This document shows, one piece after another, positions 18,705 through 27,263 of a DNA stretch of 64,000 nucleotides. The position numbers were made by a program, and so were the translations under genes. The notes beneath the pieces are model-generated. The model was not told the origin of the DNA, searched no databases, and was given only the letters and a program-made list of their open reading frames with translations. How positions within the stretch are numbered: the first letter of the stretch is position 1; every line of letters starts with the position of its first letter. Source of the DNA: BJ22 sp021298375 (GTDB lineage Bacteria > Planctomycetota > Planctomycetia > Pirellulales > Pirellulaceae); NCBI GenBank assembly GCA_046343015.1, contig JBKDOL010000053.1:1-64000 (forward strand). Reading direction: 5' to 3'.

Positions 18705-18794
18705 GTGGGACTGTATGCGGCTGAGGCGACCCGGAGGGCGTCCCGAGTCGGCATTTGTATGAGCAGAGAATTTCATCGATTTCAGAGCACAGTC

Positions 18795-19976
18795 ATGATT
18801 GTTCGGTTTTTGTTGATTGCCTGTCTGACGCTGGCGAACAGCGCCATCGTGCGTGGTCAAGTTTCAGGTAAGGCTGATGGGGTTGTGCGGTTTGCAACCT
18901 TTAATTGTTCGCTATACCGCGATGCCTCGGGCAAGTTGGTTGGCGACTTACGGAAACCGAATCAGCCGGCTCTGAAGAAAGTGGCGGAGATCATTCAGCG
19001 GGTCAACCCGGATGTGCTTCTGCTGAACGAGTTTGATTATGACCCCAGCGGAGAGGCCGCTCGACTGCTGCGGGAAAATTACCTGGAACAGAGTCAAGGC
19101 GGACAGGCCCCGGTTCGCTATCCGCATGCCTTTGCTGCTGAATCGAATACCGGAGTGGATTCGGGCTTCGACCTCAATCGGGATGGCAAGACCGGAACAC
19201 CCGATGACGCTTTCGGGTTTGGTCGACATCCGGGGCAGTACGGGATGTTGGTGCTCTCCAAGTATCCAATCGATGAAGTGCAATTGAGGACGTTTCAAAA
19301 GTTTCTCTGGAAGGACATGCCGGGCGCGTTGCTGCCGAACGATCCCAAGACCTCTCAACCGTGGTATGACGAAGCGACCACCGCTGGGTTTCGTTTGTCC
19401 TCCAAGAGTCACTGGGACGTGCCGCTCAAAATTGGGGAGCGGACGGTGCATTTTCTGGTCTGTCATCCCACGCCACCGGTTTTCGATGGAGCCGAAGATC
19501 GCAATGGCGCGCGGAACCACGATGAGATTCGATTTTGGGCTGATTACGTCTCGGGAGCCGATTTCATTTACGACGATTCGGGCAAAAGAGGCGGTCTCAA
19601 GCCGGATGACTTGTTTGTGATCGCTGGTGACCTGAATGCGGATCCGCAGGACGGTGACAGCCGCGACCGTCCAACCGTGCGATTGCTGGAGCATCCCCGA
19701 ATTCAGGACCCGCAACCCAAGAGCGTGGGCGGAGTCGAGCAAGCCGAGAAGCAAGCCCAGATGAACGCCAAGCACCAAGGTGACCCGGCGCTCGACACGG
19801 GAGACTTTGGCGACCGCAATGTCGGCAATTTGCGGATCGATTACGTCCTTCCCTGCAGGGAACTCTCCGTCGAGTCGAGCGGCGTCTTCTGGCCGGCGGC
19901 AGACCAAGCCGAGTTCAAACTCGTCGACTGCTCTGACCACCGGTTGGTCTGGGTCGATCTGAAATGGGGGAAATGA
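18795..19976 (+). CDS. Exported endonuclease/exonuclease/phosphatase (EEP) family hydrolase
   Basis: Start chosen at 18795 because it begins a proper signal peptide (MIVRFLLIACLTLANSAIVRG); upstream in-frame ATGs at 18618 and 18759 would bury it, and the 18618 start would translate an intergenic repeat. The mature part has EEP motifs in order: FATFNCSLY, NEFDYD with the metal-binding Glu, VIAGDLNADP, and SDHRLVW near the C-terminus. The family cleaves phosphodiester or phosphomonoester bonds with Mg2+. Export suggests an extracellular or periplasmic nuclease or phosphatase; the substrate is unclear. 393 residues. Confidence 0.87.
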   Translation: MIVRFLLIACLTLANSAIVRGQVSGKADGVVRFATFNCSLYRDASGKLVGDLRKPNQPALKKVAEIIQRVNPDVLLLNEFDYDPSGEAARLLRENYLEQSQGGQAPVRYPHAFAAESNTGVDSGFDLNRDGKTGTPDDAFGFGRHPGQYGMLVLSKYPIDEVQLRTFQKFLWKDMPGALLPNDPKTSQPWYDEATTAGFRLSSKSHWDVPLKIGERTVHFLVCHPTPPVFDGAEDRNGARNHDEIRFWADYVSGADFIYDDSGKRGGLKPDDLFVIAGDLNADPQDGDSRDRPTVRLLEHPRIQDPQPKSVGGVEQAEKQAQMNAKHQGDPALDTGDFGDRNVGNLRIDYVLPCRELSVESSGVFWPAADQAEFKLVDCSDHRLVWVDLKWGK

Positions 19977-20204
19977 GCGAGGCGGGAGTGCGGGAATCAC
20001 CGCTTTGGGCCAAGCGTGGCGAAATGAAGTGCCGGGTGGATTGAAAGGCAGCTGCGAAGTCAGGTTCTGACGCTGCCCTGATTCCGTGTTCAACTTCCCC
20101 GCGCCATTCGTTCGGTTGTTGGCTCAACTCTAACCTCTCCGCCTTTTGGCCTTTTTTCGCCGCTTTCGTTTCCTGCACTCGGTGTCTCGCAGCAGGGCCG
20201 CTCT

Positions 20205-23200
20205 TTAACGGAAGTCTCGCGAGTGGAGGCGATTGGGGAGCGGGGCCACAGTGAGGTCTTCGAGGCGATTGACGACAACGTGGATGACTCCACTACGGCG
20301 TTCGAGTTTGCCGTGGGCCAGCCAAGCGCTCGAAGTACGGCAGATCTGGTAATAACGCTGCCAAATGTCCGGCTTGACCACGAGGTTGGCGGTTCCCGTT
20401 TCATCTTCCAGCGTGACGAACGTGATTCCCTTGGCGGTTGCTGGGCGTTGCCGCAGGATTACCAACCCGGCGACACGGCATTGCCGGCCGTCGGAAGTGA
20501 TTGCCAAATCGGCTGCCCGGGTGACGCGCAATTCGTCCAGTTGCGATCGGCAAAAGGCCAGCGGATGCGCGCGGAGGGTCAGGCCAACAGCCTGGTAATC
20601 AGCGGAGACTTCTTCGGGTTCACTGAGCCGGGGAAGCAGTTCCGCGATTTCGTCATCGGTTTGACTGAGCGATTCGAGCAGCGGCTGGTCCAGCGGCCGG
20701 CGTTCCTGACCGAGCGCTTGCCAGAGTGCCGTGCGGCGATCTTGCCGCAGTGAGGCAAACGCATCGGCTTCGCTCAGCCGCGCAATGATCGCCTGCCCCA
20801 GGCCGCAGCGCGTGGCAAAATCGGCGATAGCCGTGAAGGGGCCCTGCCGGTTTCGGGCGGCGACGATCGCCTCGGCTGCCTGTGCGGGGAGACCGGCGAT
20901 CTGACGCAGCCCCAGCCGCAAGGCCCAGTTTCCTCTCGATGCGTTACCGCCTGCCTCATCTCTAGGTGAATTTTCACAGTGCAATTTTTCCCTGTGCAAT
21001 TTTTCCCTGTACAATTTTTCCCAGTCTAATTTTTCACTGGATGAATTGTCACTGGATGAATTTTCACTGGGTGAATTGTCACTGGGTGAATTGCCGTACG
21101 GTTCGAGTGTGGCGTCCCAGTCGCTGTGATTGACGTCGGGCGGGCGAATTTCAACTCCGTGGCGACGGGCGCAGGCCACCAGCTGCGCCGGTGCATAGAA
21201 TCCCATTGGCTGGGAGTTGAGCAGTGCGGCGGTGAAGGCTGCGGGATAATAATGCTTCAGCCACGCCGAGACATATACCAGCAGGGCGAAGCTGGCTGCG
21301 TGGGACTCTGGAAAGCCGTACTCTCCAAAGCCCCGAATCTGGCGAAATACCTGCTCGGCAAACTCGTCGGACAGCCCGCGGCTCCGCATGCCCTCCAGGA
21401 GCTTGGTCCGGAACCGCTCGATGACACCTGTTTTCCGCCAAGCACCCATGGCGCGGCGAAGTTGGTCGGCTTCGCCCGGAGTGAATCCGGCGGCGACGAT
21501 TGCCAGCTTCATCGCCTGTTCCTGGAAGATGGGGACGCCCAGCGTCCGCTCCAGGACCGAGCGAATTTCCTGGTTGGGATAGGTTACCAGTTCATCGCCG
21601 TTTCTCCGCCGCAGGTAGGGATGCACCATGTTCCCCTGAATCGGTCCGGGACGAACAATGGCAACCTCAATTACGAGGTCGTACCAGCAGCGGGGCCGCA
21701 GTCTGGGGAGCATACTCATTTGCCCGCGGCTTTCGATCTGGAAGACGCCAATCGTATCCGCCGCGCAGATCATGTCGTAGACCGCCGGGTCTTCGCCGGG
21801 AACATCGGCCAATGTCAACTGCCGCCCCGCGTGCTGTTCGATCAGGGCAAAGCAGCGCCGGATCGCCGAGAGCATGCCGAGGCAGAGGCAGTCGACCTTG
21901 AGCAGGCCGAGCTCTTCGAGATCTTCCTTGTCCCACTGAATCACGGTGCGGCCATCCATCGCCGCGTTTTCGATCGGAACCAACTCATTCAGGTTTCCCC
22001 GGGTCATCACCATCCCGCCGACGTGCTGGGAGAGATGCCGGGGAAAGCCGAGCAGTTGGTCGACCAGGAGGCAGAGCTGCCGGCCCACGCGGGACTGGGG
22101 ATCGAGTCCAACGGCCTGACAGCGAGCCGGAAGGTCTTCTACGTTCTGATAGCCGTCGACTTGCTTGGCGAGCGCATCGACCCGGTCGAGTGACAGTCCC
22201 AGCGCCTTGCCGACATCGCGAATCGCACTGCGGCTCCGGTAGGTGATGACGGCCGCGGCGAGTCCCGCCCGATGGCGACCATACTTCTGATACAGATATT
22301 GGAGCACCTCTTCGCGGCGCTCATGTTCAAAATCGACGTCGATATCCGGGGCTTCATTCCGTTCGCGGCTGATGAACCGCTCGAACAACAGGTCGCTGGT
22401 ATCGGGGTCGACACTGGTCACGCCAAGGACGTAACAGACCGCGGAGTTGGCGGCCGAACCTCGTCCTTGGCAGAGGATTCCTCGCGAACGGGCAAACCGC
22501 ACCAGGTCCCAGACCGTAAGAAAGTAAGCCTCGTAGTGCAGTTCCTCGATCAGCTGCAGTTCGTGTTCGAGCAAGCGTTGGACTTTCGGGCTGAGGCCTT
22601 GGGGGTAACGCCGCGCGGCTCCCTGCCAAACCAGTTCGCGAAGATACTCCAGCGGCGACTGTCCGGCGGGAGCGAGTTCCTCGGGATACTCGTAGCGCAG
22701 TTCATCCAGCCGAAAGTGGCAGCGTTCCACCACTTCCAGAGTCCGGGCGAGCGCTGCCGGGACAGCGGCAAACTGCTGCTGCAGCTCATCCTGCGAGCGC
22801 AGATGCCGTTCCGCGTTCGGTTGCAGGAGCGAGCCCGCCTCGGCGACAGTGGTTTGATGCCGCGTCGCTGTGAGCACATCGTGCAGCGGCATTCGGGCTC
22901 GGTCGTGATACAACACATCGCCCGCCGCCATCAGCGGCAGGCCGGTAGCACGGGAAAGCTCGCTGAGTTGGCCCAGTCGCGCCCGATCGTCGACTCCCCG
23001 GTAAAGCTCAGTGAGCAGATAAGCGCGATCGCCCAGCAGCTCAATGCAGCGCCGCAGGGGCTCAAGATCCGGTTGCTGGTCGCCCCGCCTGAGCATCGCC
23101 GCGCGGGCCGCCAGAGCCGGCGCGTACCACTCGTAGCTCTTGTGCCCGGGAGCGAGATGAGCCAGCGGCCAGCGATCCCCCGACAGCCCCGGTGCGATCC

Positions 23201-23579
23201 CCGCCATCAGCCCAGCCTGATGTGCGGCGAAATCCTCCCAGCGAAGCCAGCACTCTCCTTTGGGAGCACGGCAGCGGCCGAGCGTCAGCAAACGGCAGAG
23301 ATTTCCATAGCCGCCTCGATCGGCCGCCCAGACAACCAGTGGCGGCGCATCGTTGAACGTCAATTCGGCGCCGATCAAGAGCTTGAAATCGAGAGCCGGC
23401 TGAGCTTGAATCGCCGCGCGAGCAGCGGCAAACGCGCGGACGACTCCCGCCAGCGTATTTTCATCGGTGATCGCCAGACCGCGATAACCGAGCGCAATCG
23501 CCCGCTCGACCAGCTCGTCGGCATGCGACGCTCCGGTGAGGAAGGAGTAGTTGGTGCGGCAGTGAAGTTCAGCGTACAT
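20205..23579 (-). CDS. dnaE2: Error-prone DNA polymerase III alpha subunit, DnaE2 type
   Basis: 1124 residues. An N-terminal PHP domain (AELHCRTNYSFL) precedes the polymerase core; catalytic acidic residues are visible in APDIDVDF and LLKVDCL. The OB-fold and tail (AGLVILRQRPATAKGITF) end the protein. DnaE2 is the damage-induced translesion subunit that works with ImuA and ImuB, encoded directly upstream here. Family members are usually about 1050-1080 residues; the excess is explained by a 45-residue pentapeptide repeat at residues 830-874, in a loop before LRLGLRQIAGL. The start has no Shine-Dalgarno because the 63 nt before it are a heptamer array. Confidence 0.95.
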   Translation of the reverse strand: MYAELHCRTNYSFLTGASHADELVERAIALGYRGLAITDENTLAGVVRAFAAARAAIQAQPALDFKLLIGAELTFNDAPPLVVWAADRGGYGNLCRLLTLGRCRAPKGECWLRWEDFAAHQAGLMAGIAPGLSGDRWPLAHLAPGHKSYEWYAPALAARAAMLRRGDQQPDLEPLRRCIELLGDRAYLLTELYRGVDDRARLGQLSELSRATGLPLMAAGDVLYHDRARMPLHDVLTATRHQTTVAEAGSLLQPNAERHLRSQDELQQQFAAVPAALARTLEVVERCHFRLDELRYEYPEELAPAGQSPLEYLRELVWQGAARRYPQGLSPKVQRLLEHELQLIEELHYEAYFLTVWDLVRFARSRGILCQGRGSAANSAVCYVLGVTSVDPDTSDLLFERFISRERNEAPDIDVDFEHERREEVLQYLYQKYGRHRAGLAAAVITYRSRSAIRDVGKALGLSLDRVDALAKQVDGYQNVEDLPARCQAVGLDPQSRVGRQLCLLVDQLLGFPRHLSQHVGGMVMTRGNLNELVPIENAAMDGRTVIQWDKEDLEELGLLKVDCLCLGMLSAIRRCFALIEQHAGRQLTLADVPGEDPAVYDMICAADTIGVFQIESRGQMSMLPRLRPRCWYDLVIEVAIVRPGPIQGNMVHPYLRRRNGDELVTYPNQEIRSVLERTLGVPIFQEQAMKLAIVAAGFTPGEADQLRRAMGAWRKTGVIERFRTKLLEGMRSRGLSDEFAEQVFRQIRGFGEYGFPESHAASFALLVYVSAWLKHYYPAAFTAALLNSQPMGFYAPAQLVACARRHGVEIRPPDVNHSDWDATLEPYGNSPSDNSPSENSSSDNSSSEKLDWEKLYREKLHREKLHCENSPRDEAGGNASRGNWALRLGLRQIAGLPAQAAEAIVAARNRQGPFTAIADFATRCGLGQAIIARLSEADAFASLRQDRRTALWQALGQERRPLDQPLLESLSQTDDEIAELLPRLSEPEEVSADYQAVGLTLRAHPLAFCRSQLDELRVTRAADLAITSDGRQCRVAGLVILRQRPATAKGITFVTLEDETGTANLVVKPDIWQRYYQICRTSSAWLAHGKLERRSGVIHVVVNRLEDLTVAPLPNRLHSRDFR
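20958..21092 (-). repeat. In-frame 15-nt array inside dnaE2 (nine pentapeptide units)
   Basis: Nine exact 15-nt periods. On the coding strand four units read NSPSD/NSPSE/NSSSD/NSSSE, four read KL(D/Y/H)(W/R/C)E, and the last reads NSPRD. Two unit families of four copies each stand side by side. The period is exactly five codons, so the frame is kept. Confidence 0.93.
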
Positions 23580-23585
23580 CGGGGA

Positions 23586-23648
23586 GTTGTTAGTTGTTAG
23601 TTGTCAGTGGGAAGTGGGAAGTGGGAAGTGGGAAGTGGGAAGTGGGAA
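23586..23648. repeat. Heptamer array filling the imuB-dnaE2 gap
   Basis: Nine consecutive 7-nt units: gttgtta twice, gttgtca once, gtgggaa six times. They occupy 63 of the 69 nt between the imuB stop and the dnaE2 start. On the coding strand the array is C/A/T rich, leaving no Shine-Dalgarno for dnaE2. Confidence 0.93.
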
Positions 23649-25691
23649 TTAAAACGTGCCGTGGAGGAACCATTGCTGACTGGCGAGGTCTTGATAGATC
23701 CAGAGCAACTGGCCGGCACTGGTTTGGACGCGCCAGTAGTCGCGGCTGACGAGACGCGCGCGCCACCAGCCGGTCTCGATTCGCTCGGGTCCCCATGCGG
23801 CAGTCACCTGCGCTTGCCAGCGACTGTGATGGAGTTGCTGCGGAGCCCCGCTGCTGGCATCAGCCGTAACTGCCAGCGGCCAGGGGGGCTGGAGCAATCG
23901 GACCGGGCGGGAGACTGCCGCGTGTTCGCGGCGGGGGGCGACTATCCGGGGGGCCGGCTGATCGTTGCCGACCAAAACGTGAGCCCGACAGGCAAACTCT
24001 GGCTGCGCTCCCGAAACCGGCACTGGACGAACAATCCGCTCCGGTCCCAATCGCACTGCCAGCCGATCGAGCAGCTGAGAGAGCGCCTGGTGATCCAATC
24101 GCGGGTCATCATCAAACAGCAAGCGTTGTTTTTCTGCGAGCAGCACGCAGCGAGCCGCGCGGACCGAGACTTCCCAGACTGGCGTTGTCTCGAGGTCGAG
24201 GTCGCGCTGCTGTTCCAGTTGCATGGCGATCAGCTGCATGACATGAGCAACGGTCGCCGTGGGCTGGAAGAGATTGATCACCAGCCTTGCAACATGTACT
24301 GGATCGCGGGAGTCCGGAGAAAGAGCGGGCTCAGCCAACTCCATTGGCTCGGTCGATGGTGCTGAAAGGTTTCCTCCCGACTCGCCGCGGAGAGCGATCT
24401 GCCATTGCAGTGCTCCCCGCTGCAGCGGCCGCAGCCGCGCGCAGAGCTGGTCGAGCTGGCGTTCGATCACGACCTGAATCGTGGCCAAGTCGCGAAGCGG
24501 AAAGTCAAAAGTGGCGGTGAGGGCAAAGTCGAGCGACTCGTCGAGTGGCGTCCAGATCTCCGTTGCCAGGCCGGCGACTTCATCCAGGCGGCGACCCAGC
24601 TGCGGACCAAATCGCGCCTGCAGACTGGCGCGGGGGAGTTGACGGAGTTGACTGACCTGGGCGATTCCCAACTGCCCCAGAGTGAGGCAAATCAGGGGAT
24701 CGAGTCGCAGGGCGATCGGCGGGAGCGGATCGAGCAGCGTCCACCCGGACCGCAGCGGCGCGATGATCGGTTCCAGAACAGGTAACCGCCAGTGAGAATG
24801 TTCGGGCTCGGCTGCCGCTGGAGCAGGGTTGGCTGCCTCCGCTCCCCCACTCCGATTAGTCTGATTGCTCTGATTGGATCCGGTCGTCCCGGCAGCACTT
24901 CTGCGCGGCCGTCCATAACAGGCCAGAGCCCAAGCTGCGCCGGGCGTATCGGCGACAGCGACGGTTGTCAGAAAGCCGGCTGTGACGAGCCGATCGCGCA
25001 GGCCACAGAGGAGGTTCCGCTCCGCGCCGGGCTGGTCGCCAAACAGATGCGCGACGCCAGTCAGGTCGAGCCAGATGGCGAACTGCGGTTCGCCAGCATG
25101 GCCGGGAGCTGAGAGGGTGCCCACTCGCGGGCTGAAGTCCTGCAGCGAACGGGCCAGCGCGGCGAGTTCCAGCCGATCGGTTTGCGACTGGGCCGGGAGA
25201 AACGTGGGGCTGGCCGCAGTTGCTCCCGGAAGCGCTGCGGCAGCTCCCGCGATCGTGGGCGCTGGACTGTGGCCCGCGCGGCGGAGCAGCGACTTGGCTT
25301 CGGCCAGCGGCATGCCGATCCGCACGCCGCTGAGCTGAGCGCGGGGGGAGGCGGCTGTGACCAGTTGTCCGCGGCTTCCCGTTTCGGTGAATAGCACCAG
25401 CGGCGCGCGGCGATAGGCGGGCGAACTGACGACCAACCGCTGAATCGGCCAGTTGGGGAACGCGATGCAGGCGATGCGCCGCGGCACCGTCGTCGCTCTG
25501 CACGGCGGCGGCTGGTGAGAGGTGAACCGTCGCAGCGGCTCGGCAACCAGCTCGGATTGCTCCGCAGCGCGAGTCTCGCCTGCGGAAGTCTTGCCTGCGG
25601 AAGTCTCGCCTGCAGCAGTTATTGGACCCTGCTGGCGGCTGACCGCGGCGAGCAAGGCTTGACCGACTCGATTGGATTTTTTGTGTTGCAT
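23649..25691 (-). CDS. imuB: ImuB-like Y-family polymerase homologue
   Basis: 680 residues. The polymerase-like region starts near residue 75 (RRIACIAFPNWPIQRL), where a true Y-family enzyme has an acidic catalytic residue; ImuB proteins generally lack it and act as a scaffold linking DnaE2 to the sliding clamp. The C-terminus (SRDYWRVQTSAGQLLWIY ... WFLHGTF) is typical of ImuB. Gene order imuA-imuB-dnaE2 is the classic mutasome cassette. The N-terminal extension contains three 15-nt repeats encoding GETSA/GKTSA/GETRA (residues about 27-42). The real start could lie further downstream. Confidence 0.88.
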   Translation of the reverse strand: MQHKKSNRVGQALLAAVSRQQGPITAAGETSAGKTSAGETRAAEQSELVAEPLRRFTSHQPPPCRATTVPRRIACIAFPNWPIQRLVVSSPAYRRAPLVLFTETGSRGQLVTAASPRAQLSGVRIGMPLAEAKSLLRRAGHSPAPTIAGAAAALPGATAASPTFLPAQSQTDRLELAALARSLQDFSPRVGTLSAPGHAGEPQFAIWLDLTGVAHLFGDQPGAERNLLCGLRDRLVTAGFLTTVAVADTPGAAWALACYGRPRRSAAGTTGSNQSNQTNRSGGAEAANPAPAAAEPEHSHWRLPVLEPIIAPLRSGWTLLDPLPPIALRLDPLICLTLGQLGIAQVSQLRQLPRASLQARFGPQLGRRLDEVAGLATEIWTPLDESLDFALTATFDFPLRDLATIQVVIERQLDQLCARLRPLQRGALQWQIALRGESGGNLSAPSTEPMELAEPALSPDSRDPVHVARLVINLFQPTATVAHVMQLIAMQLEQQRDLDLETTPVWEVSVRAARCVLLAEKQRLLFDDDPRLDHQALSQLLDRLAVRLGPERIVRPVPVSGAQPEFACRAHVLVGNDQPAPRIVAPRREHAAVSRPVRLLQPPWPLAVTADASSGAPQQLHHSRWQAQVTAAWGPERIETGWWRARLVSRDYWRVQTSAGQLLWIYQDLASQQWFLHGTF
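25567..25611 (-). repeat. In-frame 15-nt array in imuB (three units)
   Basis: Three 15-nt units with one to three differences, encoding GETSA, GKTSA and GETRA in the N-terminal extension of ImuB. Confidence 0.85.
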
Positions 25692-25706
25692 GGGAGCGAG
25701 TGACGC

Positions 25707-26624
25707 TTAGCCGGCGGAGAGTTGTCGTGGCGAAGTCGCGAGTAGTGGCCGCGAACAGGGCAGGGGAGTTGGTGGAGTCCGGCGGCGAACTTCACCGGTC
25801 TGCAGGTTCAACTGCAGGAACGCACTTCCTCCGGAAGTCTGCCCGCGGCAGCGCAGCAACTCCACACGCAGCGGCAGATTTGCTTCACAAGCTTGAGCTT
25901 CGAGGCTGGGCAGGGGCGCGGAGTCGATTGCCACTCGCCACTGCAAGTCAGACCAGGTGGGGCGGCCGGCAACGCGAGCGGGCCGGACAAAAATTCCCAG
26001 TCCACCTCCCTGTTCAGCCGCCAGCTGGAACCGGCGCAGCCACCGCTGGTCGAGATTGCTGCCAAGAAACGATTGGCGGGTCGTGCTGCTCAGATCGGCC
26101 GCTGCGTAGACGGCTGCGACTGCCGGACAGCGAAGTGCCTGTTCGATTGCCCAGTAAAGCTCCTCATCGCGAGGGTGCTGGAGCAGGATCAGCTGGTCGG
26201 GACGCAAGCCGAGGCGGACTGCAGCCGGAGCGTAGAAATCGCGCCGCGGGTCGGCAATCACAATCACGCCGGGTTCTCGCGGCTTGGACACGCGACCGCC
26301 CGCACTCCGGACTGCAGATGCGCGCTGAGCGACAGCGTGACTGGGTGAGTGAGCGCTGGCCAAGGGGCCCCGTGAGCTGGCAACTCCCCCTTCAGCGATT
26401 TCGCGCGCCAGCAGCAGGGCGAGCAATTCCGCGCCGCAACCGGCGACCGGGGCGAGCCACTCGACCAGCGAACCGGGGGCGTATCCACCTTCAGGAAGGA
26501 GTTGGTCCAAGGCCGCGACGCCGCCACTGAGGACGCGTTGGTCGTACAGGGTGGCTCGGCCGGCTGTTTCTACTTGCCTGATTTCCTCGCGGAGACGGTG
26601 CAGCAGTTGGGATTGAGAGGACAT
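25707..26624 (-). CDS. imuA: ImuA-like protein (RecA-related)
   Basis: 305 residues. The start of the core (GGVAALDQLLPEGGYAPGSLVEWL) matches the ImuA/RecA-like layout, but the Walker A is degenerate (VAGCGAELL, no GKT), as seen in some ImuA proteins. Residues 135-170 (VIVIADPRRDFYAPAAVRLGL) and the strand LILLQHPRDEEL are recognisable. ImuA, ImuB and DnaE2 form the inducible error-prone repair system. It ends 15 nt before the imuB start, so it is the first gene of the operon. A lexA gene lies about 5 kb away, but no clear LexA operator was identified upstream. Confidence 0.85.
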   Translation of the reverse strand: MSSQSQLLHRLREEIRQVETAGRATLYDQRVLSGGVAALDQLLPEGGYAPGSLVEWLAPVAGCGAELLALLLAREIAEGGVASSRGPLASAHSPSHAVAQRASAVRSAGGRVSKPREPGVIVIADPRRDFYAPAAVRLGLRPDQLILLQHPRDEELYWAIEQALRCPAVAAVYAAADLSSTTRQSFLGSNLDQRWLRRFQLAAEQGGGLGIFVRPARVAGRPTWSDLQWRVAIDSAPLPSLEAQACEANLPLRVELLRCRGQTSGGSAFLQLNLQTGEVRRRTPPTPLPCSRPLLATSPRQLSAG

Positions 26625-27263
26625 GCTGGGGAAGGGAGTGGTTAATGGTTAGGGGTTAGGAGGGCTGGGGAGTGTTTTCGTACTGAGTGTTTTCGTACAG
26701 GCCTCTGACACCTTTGGTCGGCGATCGAGCTGGTTTGCTGTATATTAGTGAACGCAATTACAGATAATTGACGTAGGGGAAGTGGGCAAGCAGGGGGGCG
26801 GGGGACTCTCGAAAACAACCCGAAAATCGCCGTTCCCCGCGCTCGATCCCCCTGCGGAAGGAATGTTCCGGGGAGGCTTGCCGGGGTTTTTGCCAGTTGC
26901 CCCGAGTCCGCGGGAACGGAGGAAAAGCGGCAGAGAGCCAGCGCCCGAGGCGCGATTTTCTGCCGCGTTCCGTTTTGGCCGACTCGCGCTCCATGCCTGA
27001 CCGAGTCGTTGCCTTTCTCGGCAAGAGGAATTGGCCGTCCCGATTTTGGGCGGTCAGATGCAGTTTGCCTGGCTTGCCCGCTTTCTCAGGGAATGCCATT
27101 TCGAGCCCGCAGGGAACTTGCTACAGTCCCCCCGCTGCCGAGCGGGCTGGAGGTTGAGTCCGCTGGCTTGCAGTGAATTTGCTCGAGACTGTGTGACCGG
27201 AATTGTGAAGTTGCGCCCGCCGTCTGGTGCGCAGGCAACCGTTGTCTGATTGGTGACAAGCCG
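26625..27263. other. Divergent intergenic region with short arrays
   Basis: About 640 nt between imuA (minus) and the histidine kinase (plus). Next to imuA are three heptamers at 26641-26661 and a 15-nt duplication at 26670-26699. A TAATAT on the minus strand (26742-26747) could be an imuA -10 box. Nothing else recognised; small open frames look like chance. Confidence 0.45.
26641..26699. repeat. Heptamer array plus 15-nt duplication upstream of imuA
   Basis: Three heptamers (gttaatg, gttaggg, gttagga) and, 8 nt on, two copies of gagtgttttcgtac(t/a). They lie in the imuA leader. The heptamers resemble the gttgtta units between imuB and dnaE2. Confidence 0.8.

Larger units (their letters stand above)
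18277..18794. other. Divergent intergenic region with two tandem arrays
   Basis: About 520 nt between the NagB fusion (minus) and the EEP hydrolase (plus). It holds the arrays at 18304-18348 and 18641-18704. No clear promoter was recognised. Confidence 0.5.

Noticed and set aside
26735..26755. LexA operator upstream of imuA
   Set aside because: Only the half-site CTGTATAT is present and the other half does not match any LexA box type I know; no similar element was found before lexA.
26758..27099. 113-codon minus-strand frame between imuA and the histidine kinase
   Set aside because: Arg/Pro-rich composition typical of non-coding high-G+C DNA and no start signal.
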